From assembly GCA_013396995.1 (NCBI GenBank), contig VWZP01006707.1, forward strand, positions 478,118 to 542,117: 64,000 bases of DNA. The letters run 5' to 3'. The translations under genes and the position numbers were made by a program. Positions 36,201-49,700 of the stretch are shown one piece after another. The stretch is from Dicaeum eximium. Lineage: Eukaryota; Chordata; Aves; Passeriformes; Dicaeidae. Below the pieces are notes generated by a model. The model saw only the letters and a list, made by a program, of their open reading frames with translations, made no database searches and was not told the DNA's origin. Numbering within the stretch: position 1 is the first letter of the stretch; each line of letters opens with the position of its first letter.

Positions 36201-39200
36201 TGAGTTTTGCTTGCTGCCTCCTGTATTTCCCATCTTGCTTCTACATCTTTGCTTTGCCAGTAACAAGTAATGTTGGTCCTTTTTCCCCCTCCCAAAAGAT
36301 GTGCCTTGTGCAGCGCATCATTCCAGACTCTATTCGAGGAAAGGAGTAAATTTGCATATTTTCTGAAAGAAACTCTCTTGATTTGAATTTATTTTGCTGA
36401 ATCATCACATGAGATGTGGCAGTTGTAATCCTCCTTTTGTCTCCCACCATTTTTTTACAATGTGTTTTCCTGGTTTAAAGAAGAACATCAGCAACCTCAT
36501 CGTCTCATATCTTTTTCTGCAACCTTTTGTATACTGACTTAATTTAGCCTTAATTGTTCTGTAGAATAGTCTGTTTTTAGGGTTAACATGCTAATTTCTA
36601 CAGTTGTGCAAAGAGAGAGCATAAAGTTGCTTTCCACACCATGAGTGCCCTGTTGGGTAACAGGAAAGAAAGATGCATGTGCTGTACTGAAGGTAGCGTC
36701 AGTACTGCTATACTTGGATACTTTCTAAACTGCATAGATGTATGGAAATTGTCTTAATATTAAGCCTCAAAGTGGTGCACACCCCCAGTTTTTCACTGGT
36801 TGTATTACATAGAAGAGATCCACTCCTGGTCATATCAGACTACACACGGTTCCTGCCAGTTGAGTGTTCTGCAGGGAACTGGAGTGGGCCCATCAATACT
36901 GGCAACAAGGAAGAACTGGAAATGGGTTGGATGTGATTTTAGCTTGCACAGGCACATCCCTGCAGCCCAGTGCTCTGAGCAGGCAGCATGACCATATTGT
37001 GCTGCTTTGGAACAGATGTCCTCAGCTGTGATGAGGGTTGTAGATGATGTGTAGTTGCACTTAAGGTGCAGGTTGGGCCCCCACCACCTGACCTGATATT
37101 AAGCTTAATGCAGAAAAATATGCAAAGCTTACAGATATTTTTTTCATAAATTACAGTAAGTGAAACATAAACAAAATTGTGTTTTGTAGCCTTCTCTCAC
37201 ATGTGGAAGTACTGAACTATGTGAGTTGTGGCATTGTGACCAAGTTATTAAATGCTTGTGTCTGTGGCCTTCATATGAACCAAAACCAGAAGACCTTGCT
37301 GAGATACACCCGAGTACAGATTGCAGGATCTTATTTGTCAGCCTTCTTTGCCTTGTCATTTACTGTGTTCATCTTGGCTTACTTTATGTTCTCTCTCTCA
37401 TAGTGTGCCTTTTTGCTGAAAGGTGTGTTACATGTAAGCCTTCTCAAAACTTAGCAGCCTCATAAAGAGGTGACAGTAGTCTCCTACAAGATACTCTACT
37501 GCTTTGTCTTGCCTAAATAAGTTTACCTTTGTCTTGGCACTGTTATTTGTTGTAGGTCTTTTGATATTATGAAAGCACTAATGAAACAGAACAGAAAAGA
37601 AACCAGACAAAAAACCCACCATCAGACCACCACACTTGAACTCTTCAATGGCACTGTGTTCTTGCCACCAAGTTACCCTAGCACCAGGCTAAGAATGCAA
37701 GGATGAGATATGTCATGTTAGAGAAAGGGATTTAAATGTGAAAGCTCATCCTTATAATTGATAATGAGCAAAACCTGACAAATGTAGAGAGAAGAAAATG
37801 TCCTCCAGTTTTGGCTAGACCACACCCCCAAAGTGAAGGTGCTTAAGCTGAAGGTGCTTAAGTTGTTTTGCTTACTACAAAAGTCTTAATTTGAGGAGGT
37901 CACTGAGAGCACCTGATGGACAGCATACAGCTGTGCCTAAGGACTGCCTGAGTGAGGTGTAGCTTGGGCTGGCTGAGCTGTTGTGTTTGTTTATGTGGCA
38001 GTCCTGGAAAGATTTATCTCGTGCTGTTCTGGGGTGCTTGTGAGAAAGGAGGAAGTAATAAATGCAGACTGAATTCTTTGCATCTGTTTGATGTGGTCCC
38101 TTTTCTCTCTAGAGTAGGTTGATGGCATCTTGGAGTCATTGTGGGAAAAACTGGTAAGGCCTGAAGAAGGACTAAGCCCCATGCAGATAAGAGACAAGCA
38201 AAGACCAGATTTGTTACTGCAGATTTGTAATTACTATTTAGTTACATTGGTAGATCAGAAAACATAGCAAGATTTTGCATATTATGTTCTTAATCTGTCA
38301 TTTTCTGCCTTGTCTGTCACTTCTGGTATAGGACCAAAATGTGGAGGTCCCAGCTCAGTATGAAGCATGTCAGAAACAAACAGCTAAGAACAGCAGTGGT
38401 CAGTGCTTTCTTTATTCAGGCAGTCAGAGATGAACTCACAGATCTAAGGATGTTGTCGTATTCTATTACTGCAGGCTGAACAGAGACATAGGTCAGCTCA
38501 TGTGTAAGCTGTTTGGTACAAGTAGAGCTAAAGTGGGCTCTTGACAAGTAAAGACCATTTTGAGAAAGGGCTGGAAATATGTTCTGCAGCTGTTAGAGAG
38601 AGAAACAGAAGATGTGATAGAAATAACAGGCTAGGAAGGGATATGGACCAGCTTGTCCCGTGCTCCCTTGGCAAGAGCTAGGGGTGGATTCGAGGTGCAG
38701 ATTGCACTGTCTGCTTCTGCAGCTGAGGGGCTTGGAACTGTGCTTTTGCTTTCTTTCTGTTTTCTTTACCAACTTTCTTTGGACAGCTGTGCTGCACTGG
38801 TATAACCTTTCTGGTTGCTGGCAGAGAGGAGGAATGTCAAGTTTCTCTTGCTTTCTCATGTTGTTTACTTTTTATTTGATGCTTCTTTGACATTCTTTAC
38901 CTGTCAGAAATGCTCTGAAGTGTGTGCTCTGCAAAAGGTTTGTGACACTGATAAGTGCTTGGTCTCTGCTGTTCAGAATGAAATTATTAAGATATTCTAA
39001 GTTTCTTGTTGGAAATCACTCACATAAGAGGCTGGAATGACCTTTGTACATCTTTGTAAACAAAAAAGATGAGCCTTTAATTAAGATGGTGTGTTAGTTT
39101 AAAGGGATTAAGTTATTTTTCAAAGCATGTTTGTTTAAATCCTGGAGTTTAACTTCTAAACACTTAATATGAAATTTTTTTTTTCATTTTACATGTACCT

Positions 39201-40504
39201 AATTACTTCTACATTGACCTCTTGGTATGACTGTGGTTGTTCAGAATAAAAGGTGTTGAAGAACCCTTGTGCATTTGTTAAAAAGGAAAATACAGAACTG
39301 TGTTGAGTATTTCAGCTGTACACTATATAATAGTTATGTCTAATTAATGTTTTATTTTCTTTTCTTCTCCAAGGTGTTTTGTTTCTGTGTTTTGGTCTTA
39401 TAATAGTACTTTATACTTCTGTGCCTAAAAAAATTTAGGACCTATGTAGTGATTTGCTTTTATGTGTGCATAATTATAAGTAGGGTTTTTTCCTGCCTTA
39501 GAAGTTATATTGCTGCTCCTGTCCCTCTTACTCTGTTGAAATTACAGATGAAGTTGTGCTGCATGAGAGACTTTCTGTAGTAATCAGCAAATCTGATACC
39601 TCATCCAGATGCATCCAGATATAATGCAAATTATTATTTCAGATAATTTCATTTTCCTGAATTGGTCCAGTATTTGAATACTGATAGATTAATGACTTTT
39701 AAGTACTTTTTTTGTTGTTCAGAAGTAATAAGGGCATGAAAAAAATTACTGGCTCCTAGACAAGGAATATGTTTTCCTGGCTAACAGTAGCTGTGGAAAG
39801 TGAAGAGTGAATGTTCCCAGAGACAATTTCATAGCAGCCACCAGACTTCTTGCTGTCCTGTTTTTTTCACTGTGGGAATGTTGGAAATGCATCAAAATAC
39901 AGTTCTTCTGTCTGACTTTGGCTCTTGGCTACTGTAGGTATGCAACAGTTCAATTTTAGTGCTTCCTGTGAGGCATTGTGCTCTTCTGGGAATTTTGAAT
40001 GCAGTTTATACCCTTGCTAAAAAGAAAGGGAGCTGCATTTTAGGAAAATACAAAATATATGTCAGTGTAGGTAGATTGCCTGACCACTTTGCTAAGATCT
40101 TTGTTTAACAAGACATTAATTTGGTCTTTCCTTTCGTTCAGTTAAGATAAGCAGAGTTTTGCTTTTAACTCATCTGTTTTCACAAAATTAGTAAAAGCTT
40201 ATTTATTTTCAAGACTTCTGTTTTTTTCCATTTCTGCTCGCTGCATCTTCTACATCTTTCTTAAATCCCCCTCACCAGATAAAGAAACTGTGTGATCAAC
40301 TTGGCTTTTTTTCCTATGAAAACAGGCTGAAATTTTATCCTAGAATCCCTGTCATGCAAAAGACAAAAATGTTCAGCTGTCTTTAAATGTAGCTGTTGCC
40401 TGTGATTAAACAATCCTGCCCTGCTAGTTAAAATGCATAAGAGCTTCTTGAACATTTTTATTCTGCTGAGCTTCTCATCTTAACTCAATAACTTTATCTT
40501 TCAG
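33261..40504 (+). other. TM9SF3 presumed intron 1
   Basis: About 7 kb of AT-rich unique sequence between the CpG island and exon 2. There is a short direct repeat (GAAGGTGCTTAAG, twice) near 37836-37863. I looked for a signal-peptide exon ending in a DEHEHT-like sequence with a donor and did not find one. Open frames are short and unsupported. Confidence 0.55.
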
Positions 40505-40700
40505 TACCAAGATAAAGAGGAAGTTGTTCTATGGATGAATACTGTAGGACCCTACCACAATCGCCAAGAAACGTACAAATACTTCTCTCTCCCTTTCTGT
40601 GTGGGATCAAAAAAAAGCATCAGCCATTACCATGAAACCCTAGGGGAAGCACTTCAAGGAGTTGAATTGGAATTTAGTGGTCTTGACATCAAATTTAAAG
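40505..40700 (+). CDS. TM9SF3: TM9SF3 exon 2 (luminal domain)
   Basis: The acceptor is ATCTTTCAG and the donor GTAAGT. The translation reads [40 protein letters not shown] and [20 protein letters not shown], essentially identical to mammals. Length is 196 nt, ending phase 1. Confidence 0.97.
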
Positions 40701-43700
40701 GTAAGTGATTCAAAGTGCATTTAGTCACGTAAAAAAATACACAAACTCTTTAAACTTGATCTTTTAATGAGAAGAACTGAAATTTTCTTGCTGAAAATTT
40801 TACTCAATCTGGGAGAAATAGTTTTCTTGTCAAACCTCATAGAATGTCCTCAGAAACACAAAATGGAAAGGACAGTGATGGCAACTGGCAGCAGTTCAAC
40901 ACACTGCCAGAAGATTAATAAAACTTCTGTTATCAGAATATGGTAAATGTTTGTTTGTACAGGCAGTTTGATGTGTAATTTTTACTGCCTCTAAGTACCC
41001 CAACTTTACAGAGATTCTTTTATTCCTGTGACAAGTGCACTCTCTAGGTGCAGCACCAAATTGAAAAGACTAGAAGGTTTGTGAGTTGATGTTTACTGCT
41101 ATGATGTAGCCAATCCACAGAATTTTTAAAATTTAATTCTTGTTATTAACACCTTAGAGTTAGGTAGATTGATAATCCATACTGGACCTGCAGTGAATTG
41201 AACTCCAACCAAAGTTGCAGGTCAGATGCTTTCAATAAAGCAGATGGTACATGCTAGTTAGTTGATTACTAACTATGTGTAGATGATGTGTGGAGCTGTA
41301 TATGTGCTTCTATGAAAAACTAGTTTTTTCTCTTGCAGTCTGTGTCCTCTGGATAAAAGATGAAGACAGTAATCTCTTTGCCGTTAACTGTTATCCAACA
41401 TCTTCTGCATCAGGAGCTGTTTTATTATTTCTAGCAGTGGTCCATGAAGTGAAATCTGAATGGGAGTCAACTCTATTTATCCTTAATCTGCTGTTAAAAG
41501 TATTAAAATACTAATTTTTCCACATTTCAAATAACTAGTATAAATTATTGTAACAGTAATTATTAGTATTTAGTATGAAATTAATATTAGTATTCAATAT
41601 GAAATTATGTAAAATTTGTGTAATTCAAATCCCCTTGATACACAAGTTTTAAAAATAAAGAAATAGAGCAGAGCATTGCAATACTTAAATTCATTTTTTA
41701 GAGGCTTAAAAGCGGTTATAAACCCAGTACAATTTATATCCAATTTATATGTTGTAAAATTTGGATTTCTTGGACTAGTGCTTAAAGTTTAGCATTTCTA
41801 TAAAGAATTCTTTTGTTGAAATGTGATGGTAGCTCAGTTTTTTGGTGACTTTTTAGTGGTAGACCTTGTTCTTTTTGGAAGTGGTGTTCTCTTTTTTTCT
41901 CTTTGTTTTTTTTTTTTTTTGTAACTGTAACTAGATTGTATCAGTGAAATTGAAATAATATTTTTGTAATGGATAAGTTTCATTTCAGTGTGATTGATAA
42001 AGGCTTCAACTCTGCATTAGTGTTCCAGAGGTTGCTGCAATTAAACTGAAACAGGGCTGTTGGTGTTTTTGTGATGGTTTGGTTTTTTGGTTGGTTTTTG
42101 TTTTCCTTTTTGTTAACAGACAGAGGCTTGGTTGGTACCAATACATTCATGTGTTCTTAAGGAAAATGTACAGCTTAAAAGAGTGTTGAGTATCTAAAAC
42201 CTGCAGCTGAAATAATTAAGATAATAAGAAATAAACTTGCACAGATCTTCTCCATGAATATGTGAATTATATCTAAGTTCTGAGTTAACAGGCATCTGTG
42301 CTTTTCTTTGTGTGTTTGGCATTATGGCAAGATGAACAGTTGCAGGCATTTTTTCTCTTTAAAGTATTGTATGAGTTTACAAAATTAAATCAGATTTGAA
42401 CTTCCTACTTTTAGGTTTTTATCCTCTTTAGTGAGTAGAAAGGAAATAGAATTGTTCTAATAAATTAACTTCTGCAATAAAAAATAATTCCCTTCTCAAC
42501 ATTGTTTGACTGGACAGCAGTAGCAGGTAAGCATGAAGCTGCATGTTGTTCATCATATTCAAAGAGTTGTTTAGGCTACAGCTGTTATTAGCAGAAGTAC
42601 TGAACTGTGTAAGTAAAACTGGCAGTTGAATCAGTAGGCATTGCCTGTGTTTTTTGAACTAGAATAAAAAATTATGTGTGCCCTTCTGAGAGTGAAAGTT
42701 TCCACTTGAGCTCTTGTAGTGGTGACTAGTGGGGCAAATCTACAGTGTATATGAAGTTGTGTTTCTTGTTGTATTAAGTGTGGCATGTGTGAGAATACAT
42801 GCAATCATACAAGATAGCTGGATTTTCCTTTTGTTACACTATGAACAATGTTGTTCTTACATCATAGGTCTCAAATCTGTATAAATATCTGTGTGAAGGA
42901 AGAAATTAATTATTAACATGCACTCATATTGTAATATAACTTCTAAGTTTTCATTTGGCTTAATTATCTTGTCAAGCTAAATCTAGGATGATAATGCATT
43001 TTAATTAATATGTCAAGTTCTTTACTCAAGTATTTCAGTGACATCCTCTGTTACACCTGAGACCTAGTAAATTATTAAATGTATTGAACATTGGTATCAT
43101 AGTGACTTCAATTTGTAAAATTATTTTTGATATTACCATACAATGCTATTAGAGAAGATAAATTTAAAGGGGAAAAGGATGTTTTAACAAAATTGCATTT
43201 TGTACTTCTTCAGAAATGTTACTAAATGACCATATTTCTAATGGAGAATTCCTCACCCAAACTTTCAGCTGCAACACCTCTAGAAGGATGACATTTAGTG
43301 TTGTCAGATGTAATGAGGTTTTGTATTGTTCACATGTTTGAGTAAACCCCCATTGATCTGACTGTTCATAGGAAATTTGAAATCTGGATAAGCACGCTAG
43401 CTTTTCTAATGAGTCATGTTTTAAAAAAAAATCCTAAATGTGCTACTGACATTACTGAAGCTTTATTACATAGCAGATATTACTTCTTTGACATCCCTGA
43501 TACAGAGGCACCACAAAACCTGCCTTGAACTTCCTTCTTCTCTTGAATACACATCCAGCCATAACTTCGATAAGAATTCTCTAACATATGCAAAACCTTA
43601 TATCTGGTAAAGCTTTAATGAAGTAGACATCAGGTTCCCCAGCCACCAAATGCTGTTCTAAGATTCTTTCATTTAATCATTTAACACAGTGGATTTAAGC

Positions 43701-46700
43701 TTGACCACCTTATCCTGTCCTGTAACTAAATGACAGCTTCAGCTGTCAGTGGCTGGAGAAAGGAGCGCTTGTCTTCCTTCACTTGTTTTAAAGGGAGGTG
43801 ACAAGAGCTGTGTTGTGCAGTATGGCTGACATCATATTCCATATATAATGTCATATAATGCCTGTGTTTTGCAAGAATTAAATGAGATTGTTTCTAATGA
43901 TTCTGCTGGGGGTTTGTGTGTGTGCCCTGGAGCAACTTGTAACACAGTTAATCCAGATTTGATTATACTGTCTCTATGACGTCTTCTGGTACTCTGAATG
44001 TTGGGAATAAGATCTGTAAAAATGAGTAAAGGCAGGGTTTTTTTTTGTGGCATGCTGCTATCTGCAGCCTTGTGTCAGTGCAGTTGTTTCACTTCAAATG
44101 ATATTCCAAAGTTGGTTTTTTTTAACAGCAGCAAACCTCACTGTTTATATCCTAAAGCATTATATGCAGAATAGCTCATTTCAGTTGGTAAAACAAGCAA
44201 CCATGTGGTGAATTCCACAGTCTGAAAGCCCATGGAGTAACTTAGAGTAGTTTACAGTCTAATCTGCCTGTGCTGGTACTGCTGTGAACCACAGAGTCAC
44301 CTAAACCCAGCCTGGCCCCCACAATGCTTCTCCAAAACAGCTCCTTCAGCCTGGGAAATGTTTTCTTTAACAGCCTCTATCGCTTTCTCTTTTACCTGTA
44401 TTTTAATTCATGGCTTATTTTCACTTGATCTGTGTGTTGAATAACATTCTTTGAGTCAAAAAATGTAGTATTTAAAAGGTGTTATCCTTTATTTGAACAT
44501 AGTATGATGGTGAAGTGCCAAATGCTTTGGAAAGAATCCCTACTTAGCAACAAATCCAGAAAACAATGGTTTTGGGATTTGTGAGTTGGCTTTTTTTTTC
44601 TCTTTCAATTAATGTAAAGGCAATTAAAAAATCTGTTGAAATGAAAAAGTGCCAAGCAGAGGCATTTTGCAGGTGGGGGGGGAAACATAGTCCAAAAGTA
44701 TAGGATCCAGCTTGGTAGAGGTATAAGTGCAAATTTGAATTTGTACATCTGTTTCAACTGTGATGCCAACTTTAATGGCTTCCTACTCTTAAATGTACCA
44801 GTATGGGCCCTGAGAATGTTGCCCATGCACTGAAAGTCTTCTTGGTACATTTGTTGACTTGAATGGTTTTGTTACTCTCTTTTTTTCCTCCAGAAAAGAA
44901 CTTGACCAGATATACTTGTCAAATTTTGATTTTTGTTGTTACCAGAGAAATTATGCTTTGTGTTAGAAATACTCTGCCTGTGGTTTTTCTGTGCAGGTGA
45001 TTTGAATTTTTCTTCTAGGCTTTATATTGTAGCTAGTGTATCAAAGAAAGTAAGCTGAATTTTGATACAAATTAGAACTGTAGTTAGGGGAGAAATTAAT
45101 TTTGTCTACTAAAATGGGTCCTCAATTTCAGTGATGACAAAAAGAGGAGAAGCTGGAATTCTTTACTTTTACTGTGTTTCACTATTTGTAGCATGAAAAC
45201 AATTACTCAGATGTAGATGAGGGAGCTTGTCTCTGAATCTGTTGCTATCTGAAGTCTTGTAAATATGAGGCCTTTCATCTTTCTTCACTTGAAAAGGAAA
45301 CATTAGGGAAGGAAACTGGGATGCAAAAGAATGGCTGCTAACAGTGTAACTTAAGAATTGTAGATGGGGAAGAATAGAGGTGGGTTTATTTTATTTCCAA
45401 ATGCAGGCTTTTGTGCATTCTTTTCATTATTCTGATTTTTGTCTTCTTTCCTTTTTTTTTCTCTCCGTCTTTACTGTGATTGCTTTGTTTCTTCCTTAAG
45501 GTAGTTTCTTCAAAATTGCTGAGAACTTTAAAAAGTTTGAGGTTTTTTTACAAACATTATTCCTAGTCAGTGAAGCTGAATACACTAAAACAGAGAGATA
45601 ATGTTGTAAACAGTTTTAGGTATTTGTTAATAATTTCATAACTCTTGTTAGAGAGATCTCATTATCTGTTCAGGTGAATCTGCCATCAGCTTTTGTACCT
45701 TAATTTAGTGTGGGTGAAGCAGCTAAAGGATACTGTGAAACTTTTCCTTGTCCAGTATGCGGGGAAGCCTCTGCATGCAGAAGTGTAGATTTCTAAACAC
45801 AATCATATATTTGCTTTAATGGTTCCTTTTTAAGTGTCTTTTTTTGCTATCTACTTGAGGATAGCCAAGAGACTTCAGCTCTGTCCATTCCTCCATTTGC
45901 TTGATTTCCCTTCACTTTGAGCCAGCTCATTAATAAATCTTTAACTGTGCTTTAATTTTTTGCAGATGATGTAATGCAGACTACTTACTGTGAAGTTGAC
46001 TTGGACAAGGGAAGAAGAGATGCATTTGTGTATGCTATCAAAAATCACTATTGGTACCAGATGTATATTGATGACTTGCCAATATGGGGTGAGTGATATT
46101 ATGCATTAATGACTGGATTACACCTACTCAGGTCCTGTACTCGTGGGTTTCATGGAGTCATTTAATGACTAAGCTTCGCTACAACAATTTCACAAGACTA
46201 TGACACTTACATGCAAGTCAAATTCACAAGAATATGAAATAAAGTAATAGAGGACATAGTCTTAAGCTGCACCAGAGGAGGGTTAGGCTGAACATCAGGA
46301 AGCATTTCTTCCCTGAAGGGGTGACTTTGGAATGGGCTGCCCAGGGAGGTGGTGAAGTCACCATCTCTGGAGGTGTCTAAGGAAAGACTGGATGTGGCAC
46401 TCGGTGTCATGGCCTAGTTGACAAGATGGTGTTGGCTCATAGGTTGTACTCAGTCTCAGTAGTCTTCTTTAACCAAATCAATTCTGTGTGATTCTGTGGG
46501 AAGTATAGTTGTAGGCTGTCCCAGGATAAAGGCTTATTGCATTGAAAGAAGAGTAGGATGGCCGTACTAGCAAAATACAAAAACAGCGAAAAGCTGTTTT
46601 GTTTCTAAAGCCCTGATTTAATAACAGTAAGTTCTTAGGTTTAAATTTGTTGAAATGTTCAAGTGAGTGGTAATTAGATAGCTTATACATAAGTTCTATG

Positions 46701-49700
46701 TTATTGTGATCATGAATAACAAGTTTCTTATTTGAGAGTTGAAACTTTATTTTGCTACTTTTCTTTATTACTCATGCAAAAACTTTTTTGTTTAATTCTA
46801 TGGTAATTTGGTGGGTGTTAATAGTGTTGCTTTGTTATCTGTCTTTATGTGGAGTTTTATTTTACTTATTCTTTTACAGTTGTCAAAATTTCTCTTGCTG
46901 AGTATTACTAATTTGGATTTAGAAGTGCTTTTGTCTTGAATAAAAATGTGTGTATCTTTATTGCCATACTAATGTCTGTGTTTTGTTGCTCCCTCATAAC
47001 GTGTGATCACATACCTAGTAAAAAGTGCTCTGCAGATTGCACTTTGCACTGATAGCAGTCAACCAAACTCTCCAAGGCCTAATCTCCCTGTTGTAGATAT
47101 AAACTGAAAGGAAATGAAAAACAGCCATAAAATATTTTGGTAAGGTAAGGTCTTTGTTGCCTGTGTTCCAGGAAAGAGGTAAACCCGCCCAAACTACTAA
47201 AAATCCCACAGCACCTACAAAAATGCAGTTCAAGTCATGCAAGAGAAGTTCTTTGACAGCTGGTATGGATAAAGCTATCCATCATTAATTCATTTTGACA
47301 AAAGGTGCTTTCTTTTTGGCTCTTTCTTATTTTAATTGGTTTTAGAAAATATCTGTCTGACGAACATGGCAGAAATATTAACACTTTATTTATTTATTAT
47401 TTATTTGCTAGCCAGGAAGGTCTGGGTTTTTTTGTTGTTTTGTTTTAATGTGTCTGTTTTTAAGAGATACCATTATAATGCCTGAAGAGAAGTACTTAAG
47501 TATTGATTTTGTTCTTTTCAACTGATTTACTTATTGTGTGTAATGGCTCAGGAGTAGCCAGGCTTGGAGTAGACCTGAATTACTCTGTGTGACCTTTACC
47601 GTTCTACTTTGCAATTGCTGGTAGGCTTTTTAAAAGCATGCATGAGTGACAGTTGTTGCTACGATATTTTTAATGGTTTTGGCCTTTCAGCAAAAGACCA
47701 GTGAATTATCTTTCTAGACTAGTGGCAGGTATGTAGGCTTTGAATTGCCCAAGGATGATGGATGCTAAGCTGACTTCTTTGGAATCCTATGCGGCTAACA
47801 AGTCTTGGAGGCTTTCCTTTTTAGGATTTATTTTTCTGGTCACGTTTCGTCATCTAAAATGCCAAAGAACAAACACATGTACTAGATCTTCTATATATGA
47901 CAAATTTTATGCTCTCAGCTAAAAAATCTGTTTTCCTATCATTCCAGTGTTTTTAATGTTTCCCAGTAGTATGCTTTTTATGCACAAGAAGTCAGCTAGA
48001 AAACATGTGGAATATAGGTATCATCTTTCTAAGATATTAAGAAGCTGCTTTTGATAGTTTGGAACCAGGATCTCAAGCTGTGCTACATAATAGGGGACTA
48101 CAGGATCATAAGTACTGGTAATATTATGTAAGGATATAATGTGGCATCAGGTGTGAAAGTGAGTGGTGCTGACCGTTTTGGTCTGTGTCTCCTGTGGGTT
48201 AGGTAAAAGGACTGCAGATTGGTCAATATTAGCCTGACTTTTATTCAAAAAATTAAATGAGTTCTTGGTGGGGGACTGAGAAAGGAGTGGATGCACCCAA
48301 AGCAATCAGAAGTGTTTATCTGCAAGTCTGAATGAGTGTTTTGGACCTTTGTCTTCCCAGTACAGTGGAGAAAACTGGGAATATAGGTTATCTGCAATAA
48401 TTTCAGTTTTCCTGGGTCTCTGTTCAACAATAGAAATGTTAGGCTCTGAGTGCTGCTTAAAACTTAAAGCACTGAGACTTGCTGCTAACTGAACAGTTTT
48501 TATTTTAAGTATTTCTGTTATGGATATGGCATGAATGAAACTGTACACATGCCTCTGCCAGCTTGCTGGTGCCTTTGAGGGTGTTGTGTAGATATGTCTA
48601 GTCCCACATAAAGTGGTGGCAGGTAGTAATACATCTTTTTAAAAAATAAATGCAAAGTATCTGAAAAGCATAGCTGTAATAGATGCTTACACTTGTTTCC
48701 TATGCAGGGATTGTTGGAGAAGCAGATGAAAATGGAGAAGATTATTACCTTTGGACTTACAAAAAGCTTGAAATTGGTTTCAATGGAAATAGAATTGTAG
48801 ATGTCAATCTGACCAGTGAAGGAAAGGTGAAATTGGTACCAAACACAAAAATCCAGATGTCATATTCAGTAAGTAATTTGGTGATGCACCTGTAATAAGA
48901 AATTCTACATGGTGAAATAGCTCCAAAATAGGTACTTGTACTACAATATGTACTGATATGTTGGGCTATGTTAGAGGAAGATGCATCTTCACTCCTGCAA
49001 TTACATTTTCAAAATGCAAAACAGTCCCCTCTGCAGCTGGTGGAGAACTGACAGCAGTTATATGCTGTTACCCTGTGATAGTCTGTCCATAAACACATAC
49101 TCTCCCAGTTGGTTTCAAAGTAATTTATTGGTAATTGAAGTGTCTAGATTCATAGTAATTATGTGTGTGTGCCATAGTAATTATGTGTGTGTATATGTGT
49201 ATATATATACACACATTATATAGCTTCTGTAATCATGAAAAAGGTTTTTGTATATGACAACTACAAATTTGTATCTTTGCTTAGCCTCACAGAGACAGTG
49301 AGAACAGAGGCAGTGCAAGACTGATTCTACCTTGTTCTTAAACATAAGCATGGACAAGATAAAGATAAGATCCATGAGGCAAGGTGGCTGATGTTCATTC
49401 TATGCCTGACCTGTAGATACCTGTCTTTAAAAACATCATTCTGTTGCTTTTTGCCAAACCCCATTCATATTGAAGAAAACATCAAAAGTGGATGATTTTT
49501 AATATGTGTTCTGGGTTTCTGCATGTGAGTATAGCTAAAAATACTGTAATGAGCTCTTCAAATATAAACATTTCTCTCTTCAGGTGAAATGGAAGAAATC
49601 AGATGTGAAGTTTGAAGACCGATTTGACAAGTATCTTGACCCATCTTTCTTTCAGCACAGAGTATGTATTTTTCTAAGACAGCCTTACAATATATCCCTT

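Noticed and set aside
41290..41514. Plus-strand 74-codon open frame after TM9SF3 exon 2
   Set aside because: Acceptor-like TCTTGCAG occurs inside, but the peptide does not match TM9SF3 and exon 2 joins exon 3 perfectly in phase.
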